Numbered from the stretch's first letter, positions 18,180 to 28,081 are shown. The stretch: DNA of 64,000 nt from Ginsengibacter sp963792025 (GCA_963792025.1 CAWBUS010000014.1:1-64000); one strand, 5' to 3'. Notes: generated from the letters alone by a model not told the origin. Translations and numbers: made by a program.

Positions 18180-18644
18180 TTAATATTGTGCAGGATAAGG
18201 GGCGGTGTCTCCGCACTGCGCATAAATATTATCGATCTCTGCAGTTCTCTGAGCTTCTATGTTGTTGATCGCATCTCTTCTCTGCCAGTCGCTGAGAGAC
18301 CAGTTATGGTCCACATCCTGAATTTGCTGATCGTAATAAGCATTGATCCTTGCAATAATTACATCTCTCTGGCCGATACCGTACTGGTAATTATGGTAGG
18401 TAAAAAATGCATTTACGGCAGGACGGATGCGTATATCCCTTACCACTGAGCCAATAAAACGACCTAACGGGGCAAACCCGCGGCCATCATGATCGTCACG
18501 GTCACTGCGGAATTCTTCATGGCCAAAGCTGCGGCCACGGTCATAACCACCGTTGCCATGGTCGTGATCATGGTGACCATCATCAGCGAAAGCTGCTGCA
18601 GATAATATTAGGCTACAAGTAAGTAGTGTAAAAATTTTTTTCAT
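18180..18644 (-). CDS. Secreted His/Asp-rich protein
   Basis: The start is ATG 18644 (MKKIFTLLTCSLIL), giving 154 residues with a signal peptide cleaved near AAAFA. The mature N-terminus is rich in His, Asp, Gly and Arg (DDGHHDHDHGNGGYDRG), which could bind metal, though that is inference. The C-terminal half is helical: RDIRIRPAVNAFFTYHNYQY and LSDWQRRDAINNIEAQRTAE. Family function is unknown. A strong terminator follows. Confidence 0.8.
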   Translation of the reverse strand: MKKIFTLLTCSLILSAAAFADDGHHDHDHGNGGYDRGRSFGHEEFRSDRDDHDGRGFAPLGRFIGSVVRDIRIRPAVNAFFTYHNYQYGIGQRDVIIARINAYYDQQIQDVDHNWSLSDWQRRDAINNIEAQRTAEIDNIYAQCGDTAPYPAQY

Positions 18645-18832
18645 AATTGACATGTTTTGTATATCAGACTATGGTGTAAAGCTGTGGTTTCACAACGGAG
18701 TGTTAATACAAAAAGAAGTTGACAAAGTGGGATGGAGCAGCTTGCCGCTTACTGAAAACCTGGCGGCATGAATTATATTGGCGCAGTAAACAGTGAGCCA
18801 GAAGCAGGGCGGGTTAACGAACTTCTGTTAAA

Positions 18833-18862
18833 TACAAAACCCCGCGGTTGCAGGGTTTTGTA
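18833..18862 (-). terminator. Terminator for the gene at 18874
   Basis: TACAAAACCC and GGGTTTTGTA form a 10-bp stem around a 10-nt loop just past the stop. The paralogue at 42442 has an equivalent stem. Confidence 0.75.
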
Positions 18863-18873
18863 AAATGAAATTA

Positions 18874-19251
18874 TTAATTTCTATTGTCATAACGGTCCAT
18901 TTTATGGTGCCTTGATTCCCTGTCCCGGAACTTATAAGAATGACCTTCCCCTCCTCTTTGATTGTAACGCGGGTAATCATATTGATTTCCCCTTGCAACT
19001 CTTCCATCCTGGTTACCCTTGTCCCTGTTATAGGCATAATCATTTTCAGTACCGGCGTTGTTCCGCTGATTATCGCTGTAATTTCCACTACCCTTGCTTT
19101 GCGAATATTGATTATGTGTATTCCCGGAATTTCTATTTGACTGATATCCGTTACCGTTAGATTGACTATTATTTTGCTGACGGTGTCCCGATTGTGCAAA
19201 ACCGGTAGTTATAAGTCCTGCGAAGAATAATAGTGTAATAATTTTTTTCAT
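18874..19251 (-). CDS. Small secreted Asn/Gln/Gly-rich protein
   Basis: The start is ATG 19251 (MKKIITLLFFAGLITTGFAQ), giving 125 residues with a clear signal peptide. The mature protein is low complexity, rich in N, Q, G, S, Y and R, and likely disordered (SGHRQQNNSQSNGNGYQSNR). The paralogue at 42442-42819 is highly similar, and the similarity extends about 110 bp upstream of the start codons, so the promoter was duplicated too. A longer upstream reading (to 19389) lacks signal-peptide logic and was not chosen. Function is unknown. Confidence 0.8.
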   Translation of the reverse strand: MKKIITLLFFAGLITTGFAQSGHRQQNNSQSNGNGYQSNRNSGNTHNQYSQSKGSGNYSDNQRNNAGTENDYAYNRDKGNQDGRVARGNQYDYPRYNQRGGEGHSYKFRDRESRHHKMDRYDNRN

Positions 19252-19494
19252 GATGGTATATTTTAAATGTGATTGAATACTAATAAGACGCCGGCTTTTG
19301 TACCCATACTTACAATTAAATGTTAATACAGAATTGCCACAGAATTGAGTACAGATAAGGGTTCCGGGTGATTTATGTAAAAAAATCATTCGTACAGGAG
19401 CTTTATGGGAAGTGTCTTTTTAATGTTGTGTTATACTTAACAGAAAACAAGACCATCTTTGCTTTTGTAATAATTCAATTACAATCTTAAATAA

Positions 19495-19821
19495 ATGAAA
19501 ATGAAAAAAATGGTATTTCTTTTAATAACGGGTTTGGTTCTTTGCGCCGGTGCTATGGCTCAGTCAAAAGATGTAAAGCAGGATAAGCAGGAACTTAAAA
19601 ATTCTATAAAAGACAAAAAAGAGGATAAAAAAGAAACCCGCCAGGATCTTGGGCATTTAAAAATAAAATCTGCCATGAAGGAAAACAAGGAAGTAGGACG
19701 TCATCGCAGAAGCATTCATAAACAAGGTGAACATCTTGAAGCCCATGGAGTAAAACATCCTGTATTAAAGGCAAAACATGAAGTTCACGAAGAAAAAGAA
19801 GCCAAAGAAGATAAGAAATAA
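19495..19821 (+). CDS. Small Lys-rich secreted protein
   Basis: A protein of 108 residues with a signal peptide (KKMVFLLITGLVLCAGAMAQ). The mature part is very rich in Lys, Glu and Asp, probably helical (KQDKQELKNSIKDKKEDKKE). ATG 19501 is an alternative start. Such proteins are frequent and uncharacterised in Bacteroidota. A strong terminator follows at 19886. Confidence 0.8.
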   Translation: MKMKKMVFLLITGLVLCAGAMAQSKDVKQDKQELKNSIKDKKEDKKETRQDLGHLKIKSAMKENKEVGRHRRSIHKQGEHLEAHGVKHPVLKAKHEVHEEKEAKEDKK

Positions 19822-19885
19822 ATTAATCACCCTTCGTTTAAAAGATAAGCCGGAAAAAGTAATCTATTCCCGGTGATCAATAAGT

Positions 19886-19915
19886 AAAGCCCTGGTAACA
19901 CAGGGCTTTTTATTT
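19886..19915 (+). terminator. Rho-independent terminator
   Basis: Stem AAAGCCCTG/CAGGGCTTT with a 6-nt loop and T-rich tail. Confidence 0.9.
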
Positions 19916-19927
19916 TACATTTTACAT

Positions 19928-20105
19928 TTAATCCTTTCATTAAAATTCGGCCGCTGATGCGATTTCCAAAAATACTTTCAAAATCGTTTACGCCTCCCAG
20001 TTATGTAATAAAGTTTTTAATAACAAAATTAAAAAGTACATCAAAACAGCAGCAAGGAACAAAAAATATAAACGGCTGTAATTCCGGGAAGGCGCAACCC
20101 TTTTT
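19928..20105 (+). repeat. Dispersed repeat family A, copy 4
   Basis: Contains the family core (TTTCAAAATCGTTTACGCC, CAGTTATGTAATAAAGTTTT). On the minus strand it carries the decayed tail of the small membrane protein (SRLYFLFLAAV). Confidence 0.7.
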
Positions 20106-20141
20106 TCTCCTGACATTGTTTAGTAAATGAAGTTATAGTTA

Positions 20142-20573
20142 CTACTGTATGTCAGCCTTAATTCTGTTTTTATCCAAAGTAATTTTAAGCGTACAATACG
20201 CAGTTATATGATGTTTGTTTTGCAGGCCACTGTTCCATAAGCCGGCGCTTTTTAATAGGGCATTCTCAAGGGCCTCTTCAAAGCTCAGATCGCCACCAAA
20301 CCTTTTAACCTCATAAATATTTCCTTTTGCAGAAACTATAAATCTCACCATGCCTTCTTCTGTGTTCTCTGCATTTGCAATGTTTACCGTTTGGTTAAGA
20401 TAATTATCCAGCGAATCGTCGCCGCCTTTAAACGAAGGTTTCACTTCTTCTCTTACAAATACTTTAGAAATGTCCTCTTTGGTGGAGTCAGTTGCTTCCT
20501 GGGCAAAAAGGAATGATGTGCCGGAAACTAACAATAAGGCTGTAAATAATAAGAGGGTAAAAATCTTTCTCAT
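20142..20573 (-). CDS. Secreted TonB C-terminal-domain-like protein
   Basis: A protein of 143 residues with a signal peptide (MRKIFTLLLFTALLLVSG...LFAQ). The mature part, VKPSFKGGDDSLDNYLNQTV followed by GMVRFIVSAKGNIYEVKRFG, is the pattern of the TonB C-terminal fold found in many small periplasmic proteins of Bacteroidota. There is no N-terminal anchor or Pro-rich spacer, so it is not a classical energy transducer. Its partner is unknown and it stands alone. Confidence 0.8.
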   Translation of the reverse strand: MRKIFTLLLFTALLLVSGTSFLFAQEATDSTKEDISKVFVREEVKPSFKGGDDSLDNYLNQTVNIANAENTEEGMVRFIVSAKGNIYEVKRFGGDLSFEEALENALLKSAGLWNSGLQNKHHITAYCTLKITLDKNRIKADIQ

Positions 20574-20896
20574 TTTGATAAATATTTTTTCTAAAGTAAT
20601 GGATTATTGGCTAAGTAAGTATAACGCCAACGGGTAAATGATAAAAGAATTTATATAATGTATTGCTTCTTATTTTTATGGCAAAGGGTTTTAAACCATG
20701 ATTAAATACCTCTGCAAAAAAATTTACAGAATATTCCGGGAACAGCAATTATACAATTATCAGATAGAAGGTTTACTATAAGCCTGTATACGAATTTACT
20801 TTAGCTTTGATTGGGAACAATAATAAAAACATCTTTTTATTTATAAACAACTCTTCAGTCTTAAAATTGTGAAATTGGTTTCATAAACACTGAACT
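20574..20896. other. Divergent intergenic region
   Basis: About 320 bp of AT-rich DNA between divergent genes, presumably holding both promoters. I see no clear TAnnTTTG box and no gene. Confidence 0.4.
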
Positions 20897-22696
20897 ATGG
20901 ATTTAGATAAGGCTACAAAACCCGGGAACAAGCGAATGACATTTCGCGATCTCTCCATACAACAAAGGCTTCCTCTTTTAATATGCATTCTTTTGTGCAG
21001 CGTTATTGTGACCTTTGGCTTTGCATCTTATTATGGAGTAAAGAAGGCAACTCTTGAAATGGGAACGAAGAGATTGCACACGCTCACCGATCAACTGTCT
21101 GCTATGCTTACCGCCTCTTCAACAAAACTGTATACAATTTCACTTGCGGTTGCACGCCAGGATACTATAAAGAAAAATGTACAATCACGGGGAACTGAAT
21201 TACGAACAGAAGCACTTGAAATACTAAATAATCTGCGGAAAGACAGTTCATGGGTTTTGCTGGAATTACTGGATTCAAACAAGAGCCCGGTTCTGTGGAC
21301 AGGCAATAAAGGAACAGAAGCAAAACTAAGCCTTGATACTATATTTTCTTCTTTAAGGGTAGGGCCTGACTCATGCAAAGTAGGAAAGATTTATGCGGCA
21401 GGTGACTCAATGTATTATCCTGTAGTCACCAGCATTGTTGATAAGAAGCTTGTGATAGGTTATTTGGTAAGCTGGCGATCACTCTCTTCTTCTCCAAAAG
21501 AGCTCGAACAGCTATCCCAGCTTATGGGTGCAAGCGCCACCCTATACATTGGTAATACGGACGGAAGCCTGTGGACCAACCTGATTAAGCCCGTTCCGCC
21601 TCCGCCAATAGACATTCACCATAACCGGGGTATTTTTGAATATACTAACCAGCATGGCATCTGGACCATTGCTGCCGTTCAATATATACCAACTACCCAA
21701 TGGTGTGTTTTGGTTGAATTTTCACAGAAAACCCTGTTAGAAACGGCAACGCGTTTTTTGCGTTGGATCTCTGTAATTGGAGGAATATTAATTGCTGTCG
21801 GAATTTTTATTACGTGGCTCATGAGCCGTAGTATTATTAAACCATTGAAACAATTGACCTCCGCAGCAACTGCCATTGCAACGGGAGACTATTCATCCCC
21901 GGTAAAGGTCAGGCATATGGATGAATTGGGCAAACTGGGTAATGCTTTTAATATTATGGCTGAACAAATACGCGTTGCACAGTCGGAACTTGAAAATAGA
22001 GTTATAGAGCGAACATCGCAATTGCAAATTGCCAACAGCGAAATGGAATCATTCTCTTATTCTATATCTCACGATCTGCGTGCACCCCTAAGGGCTATTA
22101 TTGGTTTTACGGCTATCCTGGAAGAAGAATATAGCAGCCAGCTTGGCGACGAAGCGAAGAGATTGACATCTGTTATTAAGAAGAATACCAAAAAAATGGG
22201 AGACCTGATTGATGATATGCTTGCTTTTTCAAAGTTAGGCCGGGATGGCATTGTAAAGAGCTACATCAACAGCAATGAGATGGTTAAAGAGGTAACAGAT
22301 GGATTGGGTGTTAACAATAATATTAATTGGAACATTCATTCATTGCCGGATATACATGCAGATATAAATGCCATGAGGCAGGTATGGATAAACCTTATTT
22401 CAAATGCAATAAAATATTCGCGCAACCGGCAACATCCACGAATCGAAATAGGCGCGAGTTCGCAAAATGGTCTGAACACTTTTTTTGTAAAGGATAACGG
22501 CGTGGGCTTTAACCAGCAGTACAGCAAAAAGCTCTTTAAAGTTTTTCAGCGCCTGCACTCTACTGAAGAGTTTGAAGGCACAGGGGTAGGCCTGGCCATT
22601 GTTGAAAAAATTATTAGCAAACACGGAGGTAACGTATGGGCAGAAGGTGAGGAAGGCAACGGAGCCGGTTTTTTCTTTACGATTCCGACCGGGTAA
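20897..22696 (+). CDS. Membrane sensor histidine kinase (HAMP-HisKA-HATPase)
   Basis: A protein of 599 residues. TM1 is at about 25-48 (LLICILLCSVIVTFGFASYY). An extracytoplasmic sensor of about 240 residues follows, then TM2 at about 290-312 (GGILIAVGIFITWLM) and a HAMP domain (RSIIKPLKQLTSAATAIATG). The HisKA box is YSISHDLRAPLRAI (phospho-His in SHDLR). The HATPase has WINLISNAIKYS (N box), KDNGVGF (G1) and GTGVGLAIVEKII (G2). No response regulator is adjacent. The kinase core resembles phytochrome-like kinases, but there is no GAF or PHY domain. The signal is unknown. Confidence 0.92.
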   Translation: MDLDKATKPGNKRMTFRDLSIQQRLPLLICILLCSVIVTFGFASYYGVKKATLEMGTKRLHTLTDQLSAMLTASSTKLYTISLAVARQDTIKKNVQSRGTELRTEALEILNNLRKDSSWVLLELLDSNKSPVLWTGNKGTEAKLSLDTIFSSLRVGPDSCKVGKIYAAGDSMYYPVVTSIVDKKLVIGYLVSWRSLSSSPKELEQLSQLMGASATLYIGNTDGSLWTNLIKPVPPPPIDIHHNRGIFEYTNQHGIWTIAAVQYIPTTQWCVLVEFSQKTLLETATRFLRWISVIGGILIAVGIFITWLMSRSIIKPLKQLTSAATAIATGDYSSPVKVRHMDELGKLGNAFNIMAEQIRVAQSELENRVIERTSQLQIANSEMESFSYSISHDLRAPLRAIIGFTAILEEEYSSQLGDEAKRLTSVIKKNTKKMGDLIDDMLAFSKLGRDGIVKSYINSNEMVKEVTDGLGVNNNINWNIHSLPDIHADINAMRQVWINLISNAIKYSRNRQHPRIEIGASSQNGLNTFFVKDNGVGFNQQYSKKLFKVFQRLHSTEEFEGTGVGLAIVEKIISKHGGNVWAEGEEGNGAGFFFTIPTG

Positions 22697-23209
22697 CGTT
22701 TCATCCGATGCAGGTGCTCCGCCTGGTTTCACAACCAATACCAAAACCATCGTGTTCCCCCTATTAGCGTCAGGTGTGCAGGTCCGGCTTTCTAAAAATG
22801 TTTCAAAATCGTTTACCTCTCTCAGTTACTGATAACGCTTTTTGATAACAAAAATTCAGCCAATGCCGTTATTCTCTTTCCATTAGATGCTCATATCAAC
22901 CCCCGGGGCCGGGCAAGTATCTCTCCATTTATTCGTTGCGTTAAAGTAATCTTGCGGATAGGGCTGGCGATTAATAAATATTTTATAAATGTCCATTGCC
23001 TATATTGAACAAAAAATAAATTTTGAACTTTTTCAACATGAAGTTAGTATGAGATTAAAAAAAAACTGAATGATCCCGGATATAAGTATACAACATACTG
23101 AAGGTTCCATTAAAAAAATACGAAATTTAGCAGGCGGTTACCTGCGGGTTGCGCTATCAAAACTATTTATTAGTTGCTTATTAAAAACACTTAAATACTC
23201 ACTTTGTTA
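22697..23209 (+). repeat. Intergenic; repeat family A copy 5 at about 22755-22850
   Basis: Degenerate family A copy (CCCTATTAGCGTCAGG, TTTCAAAATCGTTTACC). A piece resembling family B (TTAAAGTAATCTTGCGGATA) stands near 22943. The rest (22970-23209) shows no gene and probably carries the promoter of the next operon. Confidence 0.55.
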
Positions 23210-25171
23210 ATGCGAAAAACCTCTTTATTGATTTTTATCACACTGTTTGCAACAAACCTAACAGTGTTACTGGCACAAACCAACAAGATTGAAATTTTAA
23301 AGACCCTGTTTCAAAAAGCAACAACACCTGCTCAAAAAGCGGATGCTTCGCTCGCGATTTGTGGAGAATCGTATTCACTTAATAACGACACACTTTATCG
23401 CTATGCTTCCCTTGCTAAAAAGTATGCTGTTGTTATTGGAGACAAGACAAAAGGATTCCTGGCCGACGTTTATATTGAAAGCTATCTTACCCGGATGAAT
23501 TTTTTTGACAGCACGCTTATTATGTGTGATGGTGATTTGAAGCTACTGGATTATAAACATAACCCGGATGCATACGCGAAAACAATGATGCAAAAGAGTT
23601 ACTGCCTGTTAAGGGCTAACAGGAACAGGAAGGCGCTCGATTGCACTTACTCTTTCCTGGGAGATGCAGAAAAATACGGTGATACGGCCAGCCAGATCTA
23701 TGCAAAAAGTATTATAGGTATTGTATACAGGAATATGGAACAAACAGACCTGGCCATGGACTGGTTTCAGAAGGCAAACGCCACTGCCCGTTCTCCCGCG
23801 TGGGAACCGGTTAAAAACGAATTTGGTATCTATTTTTTATTAGGCATGATGTATAACTGGAAGTTAGATGTGGCGGTTGATGCCGGCGAGCGTTTGGCAG
23901 ATTCAACGAGGGCAATCGATTTTCTTGATCGGGCGATTGCCGACAGCCGGCGCTACGAAAACCTTTCTATACTAGCCAAAACTTTAAACGTGAAAGCAGC
24001 GACGATTGGTAACAGGGAAAATGTAGAAGCCGAAGGCATTTATGTGAAAGAGGCCGCTCACATTTATAAACAACTGAATGATACAAGCAGTATGCTGAAT
24101 AGCATTTCGCCGATGTGCTTTTATTACATTGATGAAGGACATCCCGAAAAGGGCATTGCAGCCTGCAAAGAAGGCATTGCAATTGCCGCCCATAAAAACA
24201 GTTATCCTGTTGTCGATCTTTACGAAGCGTTGAGCCAATGCTATTATGCTGCGGGTAATTTTCCTGAATATGCAGCCACTTTAAATGATATCATCAGGAT
24301 TAAAGATTCTGTTTATAAGGTGAACAGCGAACAGGATCTTGCAGAATTGAATGCCAGGTATGAGGATCAGAAAAAGGAGAATATCATTATACAGCAAAAG
24401 CTGGATCTTGCTTCAAAAAAATATTCGATACTGTTAATTTCAATTGCAACCGGGTTGCTGGTTGTTAGTATATTCTTATTGTATCGTTATTATAGCCGGA
24501 AACAAAAAAAAATGAAGCAGCAGGCGATTGTGGCCATTGTAACTGCCCAGGAAGCTGAAAGAAAAAGAATCTCAGCGGACCTGCATGATAATATCGGCGC
24601 CTATGCTGCAGCGGCGGCCTCCACTATCGGTACCATACATACGGTAGACGATCAAAGTTCACGTCGTCTTGGTTTGCTGAAAAATAACATCCAGGATATG
24701 ATCAGCCAGTTGAATGATTCCATCTGGGCTTTGAATAAAAAAGAAGTTTTATTGACAAATGTTGGGGATCGTTTTAAAAGCTTTCGACAAAAGCTGGAAC
24801 CTTCGTATCCAAACATTACAATTGTAATAAACGAAGCAATTGAAAAAGATCATCTTCTTTCTCCTTTCCAGGCATTGCATCTTTTCCGCATCATGCAGGA
24901 GGCTTTGAATAATGCGCTGCGGCATAGCGGATGTAGTTGTGTTGAGGTTCGAATAATAAGCAGCGCCCGTGAAATTACCATTATAATCAGTGACGACGGA
25001 AAGGGTATGTCACCGGCGAAAATAAATGGTAATGGTATCAGCAATCTGAAAATGCGTGCGTTGGAATTGGGCTGGAGTGCCGAATGGACCAGCAATGACA
25101 AAGGTGGTACTGAAGTGAATATAAATTCCGGCGAACTTTCATCTACTACAAATTCCGCATTGATAAATTAG
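23210..25171 (+). CDS. TPR sensor histidine kinase, NarL/HisKA_3 type
   Basis: The start is ATG 23210 (MRKTSLLIFITLFATNL); a TTG two codons upstream is possible. A signal peptide is followed by a periplasmic TPR-like helical region (about 30-385), a TM (YSILLISIATGLLVVSIFLL) and a short coiled linker. The HisKA_3 box is AERKRISADLHDNIGAYAAA with phospho-His in DLHDN. The HATPase_c shows LNNALRHSG, SDDGKGM and GISNLKMRA. It pairs with the LuxR-type regulator that begins 33 bp downstream. The input is probably protein- or envelope-borne, by inference from the TPRs. Confidence 0.92.
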   Translation: MRKTSLLIFITLFATNLTVLLAQTNKIEILKTLFQKATTPAQKADASLAICGESYSLNNDTLYRYASLAKKYAVVIGDKTKGFLADVYIESYLTRMNFFDSTLIMCDGDLKLLDYKHNPDAYAKTMMQKSYCLLRANRNRKALDCTYSFLGDAEKYGDTASQIYAKSIIGIVYRNMEQTDLAMDWFQKANATARSPAWEPVKNEFGIYFLLGMMYNWKLDVAVDAGERLADSTRAIDFLDRAIADSRRYENLSILAKTLNVKAATIGNRENVEAEGIYVKEAAHIYKQLNDTSSMLNSISPMCFYYIDEGHPEKGIAACKEGIAIAAHKNSYPVVDLYEALSQCYYAAGNFPEYAATLNDIIRIKDSVYKVNSEQDLAELNARYEDQKKENIIIQQKLDLASKKYSILLISIATGLLVVSIFLLYRYYSRKQKKMKQQAIVAIVTAQEAERKRISADLHDNIGAYAAAAASTIGTIHTVDDQSSRRLGLLKNNIQDMISQLNDSIWALNKKEVLLTNVGDRFKSFRQKLEPSYPNITIVINEAIEKDHLLSPFQALHLFRIMQEALNNALRHSGCSCVEVRIISSAREITIIISDDGKGMSPAKINGNGISNLKMRALELGWSAEWTSNDKGGTEVNINSGELSSTTNSALIN

Positions 25172-25204
25172 TTGAAATGTATAAAATTTGTACAAAATAT
25201 AATC

Positions 25205-25873
25205 ATGCAAGTACGAATAGGCCTCGCGGAAGATAATGCCGTTAGCCGGAAAAGTTTCCTGGACAAAGCGCAACTCATTCCTGAATGGCAGATTGTATTT
25301 ACTGCATCCAATGGAAAAGAATGCATGGAAAAATTAGCGGCGCTGAAAACCGACCTGCTGCCACAGGTGATTTTTATGGATATTGAAATGCCCGGTATAA
25401 ATGGTATAGATGCTATTTCGATAGCATCAACGCTGTACCCGGATATTTTTTTTATTGCGCTTACGGTTTTTGATGATGATGATAGAATTTTTGAGGCTAT
25501 AAGGGCAGGTGCATCGGGGTACTTGTTAAAGCACGAAGAATACGAAGCGTTAAAAGATGCAGTTACCAATGTCATAGAACATGCCGGCGCTCCTATGAGT
25601 CCGGCCATTGCCAGGAAAACGTTGCAGCTACTGAGCAAGTCAACTGACATGTCAAAAACGGCAAAGGGCACTGTGCCGGAACATTTAAGCGCGAGGGAAA
25701 AGGAAATTTTGCAATACACGGTTACAGGGTGGGACGCAAAGAGGGTAGCGGCGCATCTTTTTATAAGCACACTCACCGTTAGAAAACATATCGAAAATAT
25801 ATATGGCAAACTTCATGTTCAGTCCAAAGCGGAAGTTATTAGTATGGCCTATAAGAATAACTGGTTTAAATAG
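25205..25873 (+). CDS. NarL/LuxR-family response regulator
   Basis: The start is ATG 25205 (MQVRIGLAEDNAVSRK), giving 222 residues; the 33 bp from the kinase stop are also open but begin with a non-ATG codon. The receiver domain has the acidic pair ED near residue 10, phospho-Asp in VIFMDIEMPG, Thr in IALTVFDDD and Lys in YLLKHEE. The C-terminal LuxR HTH is LSAREKEILQYTVTGWDAKR and LTVRKHIENIYGKLHV. It is the cognate regulator of the upstream kinase. Target genes are unknown. Confidence 0.92.
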   Translation: MQVRIGLAEDNAVSRKSFLDKAQLIPEWQIVFTASNGKECMEKLAALKTDLLPQVIFMDIEMPGINGIDAISIASTLYPDIFFIALTVFDDDDRIFEAIRAGASGYLLKHEEYEALKDAVTNVIEHAGAPMSPAIARKTLQLLSKSTDMSKTAKGTVPEHLSAREKEILQYTVTGWDAKRVAAHLFISTLTVRKHIENIYGKLHVQSKAEVISMAYKNNWFK

Positions 25874-26202
25874 TTTTTTGCCGGGAAATATTTTTCCATC
25901 TTCCTTTTAATTTACATGTATTCGTTTAAGTTAGTTATCATCCCGTGAACTTATTTTATATAATAGAACGACGTGTTGCCCGTGTTTCGCAGTTGATTAA
26001 TTCAATTTATAAAATGTTGTAGCGGGTTATTACAAACAGGTAGCTCGTCCGGCCCTGGTGGTTGCCTTTCAAATTAAAAGAACAGAATTATAAATTTCAA
26101 CCGGATAACAAACTCTACGATAAAATCCGTATTTCACAAATCCTGCAAGAGAAATATTTTTGACCTGTTACTATTTTTAATCTGGTTAAAACTTTTACAA
26201 GT
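25874..26202. other. Intergenic region without recognised feature
   Basis: No ORF, repeat or hairpin I can support; it presumably contains the promoter of the lipoprotein gene at 26203. Confidence 0.4.
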
Positions 26203-26613
26203 ATGAAAACATCATTGTTATTATTCTTATCCGCATTGTTCATTCTTACAGCGTGCAGCAAATCTTCCACAAAAGTTTCGGGCAGCGGAGCACTTACCAT
26301 TGCAACATTGTCCGGTTACTGGTTCGGCACTTTTTCTGCAGGAAATGAAGGCCAGGTATTTAAAAGTGACGGTACCACGGTTCAGTATGATTTTTATGGA
26401 ACCAACATCACGGATTCTGCACAGGCTCCGTACAAAGGCTATGGCACCTACACTATAAAAGGTGATTCTGTTCTTTTCAACGTCGTTTATCCTGCCGTAG
26501 GAAATGAAACGTTCAACGAGCATGCCCTGGTGAATACAAGTGCCTCGCCAAATACCATGGCAGGAACCTATACCGGATCTCAGGCAGGCTCTTTTGTTTT
26601 TACCAGGCAATAA
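26203..26613 (+). CDS. Small lipoprotein
   Basis: A protein of 136 residues with lipobox FILTAC after a standard signal (MKTSLLLFLSALFILTAC). The mature part is beta-rich: LSGYWFGTFSAGNEGQVFKS, YKGYGTYTIKGDSVLFNV and MAGTYTGSQAGSFVFT. This layout resembles small lipocalin-like extracellular lipoproteins of Bacteroidota. Function is unknown. It is transcribed alone. Confidence 0.85.
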   Translation: MKTSLLLFLSALFILTACSKSSTKVSGSGALTIATLSGYWFGTFSAGNEGQVFKSDGTTVQYDFYGTNITDSAQAPYKGYGTYTIKGDSVLFNVVYPAVGNETFNEHALVNTSASPNTMAGTYTGSQAGSFVFTRQ

Positions 26614-26669
26614 AAAATTACGAACAATAAAGCAATACCTACCGCATGCTATGTTAACTAAAGATTCGT

Positions 26670-26745
26670 GTCCCTGCGAAGTTTTCCGTGCTCGGAATTC
26701 CGATGTAAATTAAGTCTGCCGTAAACACTATACAGAATAGTGTAA
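26670..26745 (+). repeat. Palindromic repeat family B (diverged)
   Basis: GAAGTTTTCCGTGCTCGG with TAAGTCTGCCGTAAACACT and ACAGAATAGTGTAACCAGG. The last part also stands beside the phyH fragment at 14925-14945. Confidence 0.55.
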
Positions 26746-26786
26746 CCAGGTTTGCGTACCTGCAGGTGATAATAGAGCCATTACAC

Positions 26787-27524
26787 TTACACATCTAAAA
26801 TATGCCTGCCTTTTTCACCGATACGGCGTAAAGTTTCCGGGGTGATATACTTTTTTTGGTCAATTTGTTGAGGCTGGTCTCTTGTGCAAAAATAACTGTG
26901 AATACTCCTGCGGTCATGGGTTGTTTCATTGGTGGTACCACCATGCCATACATGCGAGTTAAAAATAAACACAGACCCTGCAGGGGCTATAATACGGATT
27001 TCGTCGGGATGTTTTTCTGCCGGGTTTGCCATGGCTTGTTCGGGTAACATGTCAAGTTTATGCGTCTTAGGTACAATTCGGGTAGCACCATTGTATGCTG
27101 TAAAATCGTCTAAAAGCCAGATACTGTTGCAGACCTTATAGGAACCATTCACAACAGTATTTTTCCAATCTACATGAAGTTTTTGAAGCCCCTTGCCCGG
27201 TTTGGCAGCCCGGTAATTTAAAGAGGATAATTTGTAGTGCTGACCTAATACAGCTTCAATACCGGCTAATACACGGGGATGGGTGTAAAAAATATCAAAA
27301 ATCTTTCCTTTATTAACCAAATCGGCCAGGCGGTCTGCACCCTCTTCTTTAGGATGACGAATGTATTTTGATTCCTTTAGCTCTGCACCTGCATTCTCAC
27401 CTTCGGTTTGCAGCAATTCAGCAAGACGGTTATTGACTTGTTTAACTTGTTCCGGGGTTAATAATTGCCCCAGGTTAAGATACCCATAAGTATCTAAGAA
27501 TTCGATTTCCTGGTTTGTAAGCAT
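26787..27524 (-). CDS. Phytanoyl-CoA dioxygenase (PhyH) family protein
   Basis: A protein of 245 residues of the Fe(II)/2-oxoglutarate dioxygenase family. It begins QEIEFLDTYGYLNLGQLLTP, the usual PhyH opening. Iron ligands are His and Asp in KLHVDWKN and the distal His in HVWHGGTTNE. The 2-oxoglutarate-binding Arg is in HDRRSIHSYF. The substrate is not predictable from sequence. The gene stands alone. Its 3' end and downstream repeat are duplicated as a decayed fragment at 14945-15090. Confidence 0.9.
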   Translation of the reverse strand: MLTNQEIEFLDTYGYLNLGQLLTPEQVKQVNNRLAELLQTEGENAGAELKESKYIRHPKEEGADRLADLVNKGKIFDIFYTHPRVLAGIEAVLGQHYKLSSLNYRAAKPGKGLQKLHVDWKNTVVNGSYKVCNSIWLLDDFTAYNGATRIVPKTHKLDMLPEQAMANPAEKHPDEIRIIAPAGSVFIFNSHVWHGGTTNETTHDRRSIHSYFCTRDQPQQIDQKKYITPETLRRIGEKGRHILDV

Positions 27525-27569
27525 ATCAAACTATTATAATTGTAAAACAAATTTATGATCCCGCAACCC

Positions 27570-27591
27570 TGGTTCGTTTATGCACGAACCA
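27570..27591. repeat. REP-like palindrome
   Basis: TGGTTCGT and ACGAACCA arms with a 6-nt centre, followed by AATT-spaced pairs. It has the same core as the inverted repeats around the RAYT remnant at 6872-7513. Confidence 0.7.
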
Positions 27592-27734
27592 ATTCTTTAG
27601 ACAATTTGACTTGTCCTGAAATTGGTTTACACAAATTAAGGTTTGCCTGCCATTAAATTTATCAACGAATAATATTTATAAATATAACTTATTGTCATTT
27701 TATATTTTCAAAAGAGATTATTGTATTTCGTAAT

Positions 27735-27830
27735 GGCAATTTATCTCTCAGCGGGGTCTTCCGTGTACAGGCTCCGCATGTAAAATAATCTTGCCGGAAA
27801 CCCCGGTGGTGAATACACTTACTAATTTGA
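27735..27830 (+). repeat. Palindromic repeat family B
   Basis: CTCAGCGGGGTCTTCCGTGT, then TAATCTTGCCGGAAACCCCG; arms as in the other copies. Confidence 0.75.
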
Positions 27831-27939
27831 CAAAGCCACTCCCGGTGTGTTGTAAACTTTAAAAACCAATAATACTTTGATTGCGGGAGCAAAAGAGCGG
27901 AGAATACTTTCGTCGCAAGGACGCCGGAAGAATACAAAT

Positions 27940-28081
27940 GGCCATCGGCACAACGACCAGGCCGGGTACACCTGCCCCAGCCAGCAGCACTGCTGTAGAT
28001 GGATATCTCAAGATCGATGGGGTTAAAGGCGAGAATTCGGACGCGAAAGGGAGATCGCAATACAAAAGCCACTACTATTAA
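27940..28081 (+). pseudogene. Possible Hcp-like gene remnant
   Basis: A short frame reads MAIGTTTRPGTPAPASST then DGYLKIDGVKGENSD, the opening seen in type VI Hcp-like proteins, and is soon lost to a frameshift. Too short for a firm call. Confidence 0.35.

Noticed and set aside
18828..19199. Minus-strand ORF in another frame of the secreted protein at 18874
   Set aside because: The low-complexity codon pattern opens a second frame; the frame with the signal peptide and a paralogue at 42442 is the real one.
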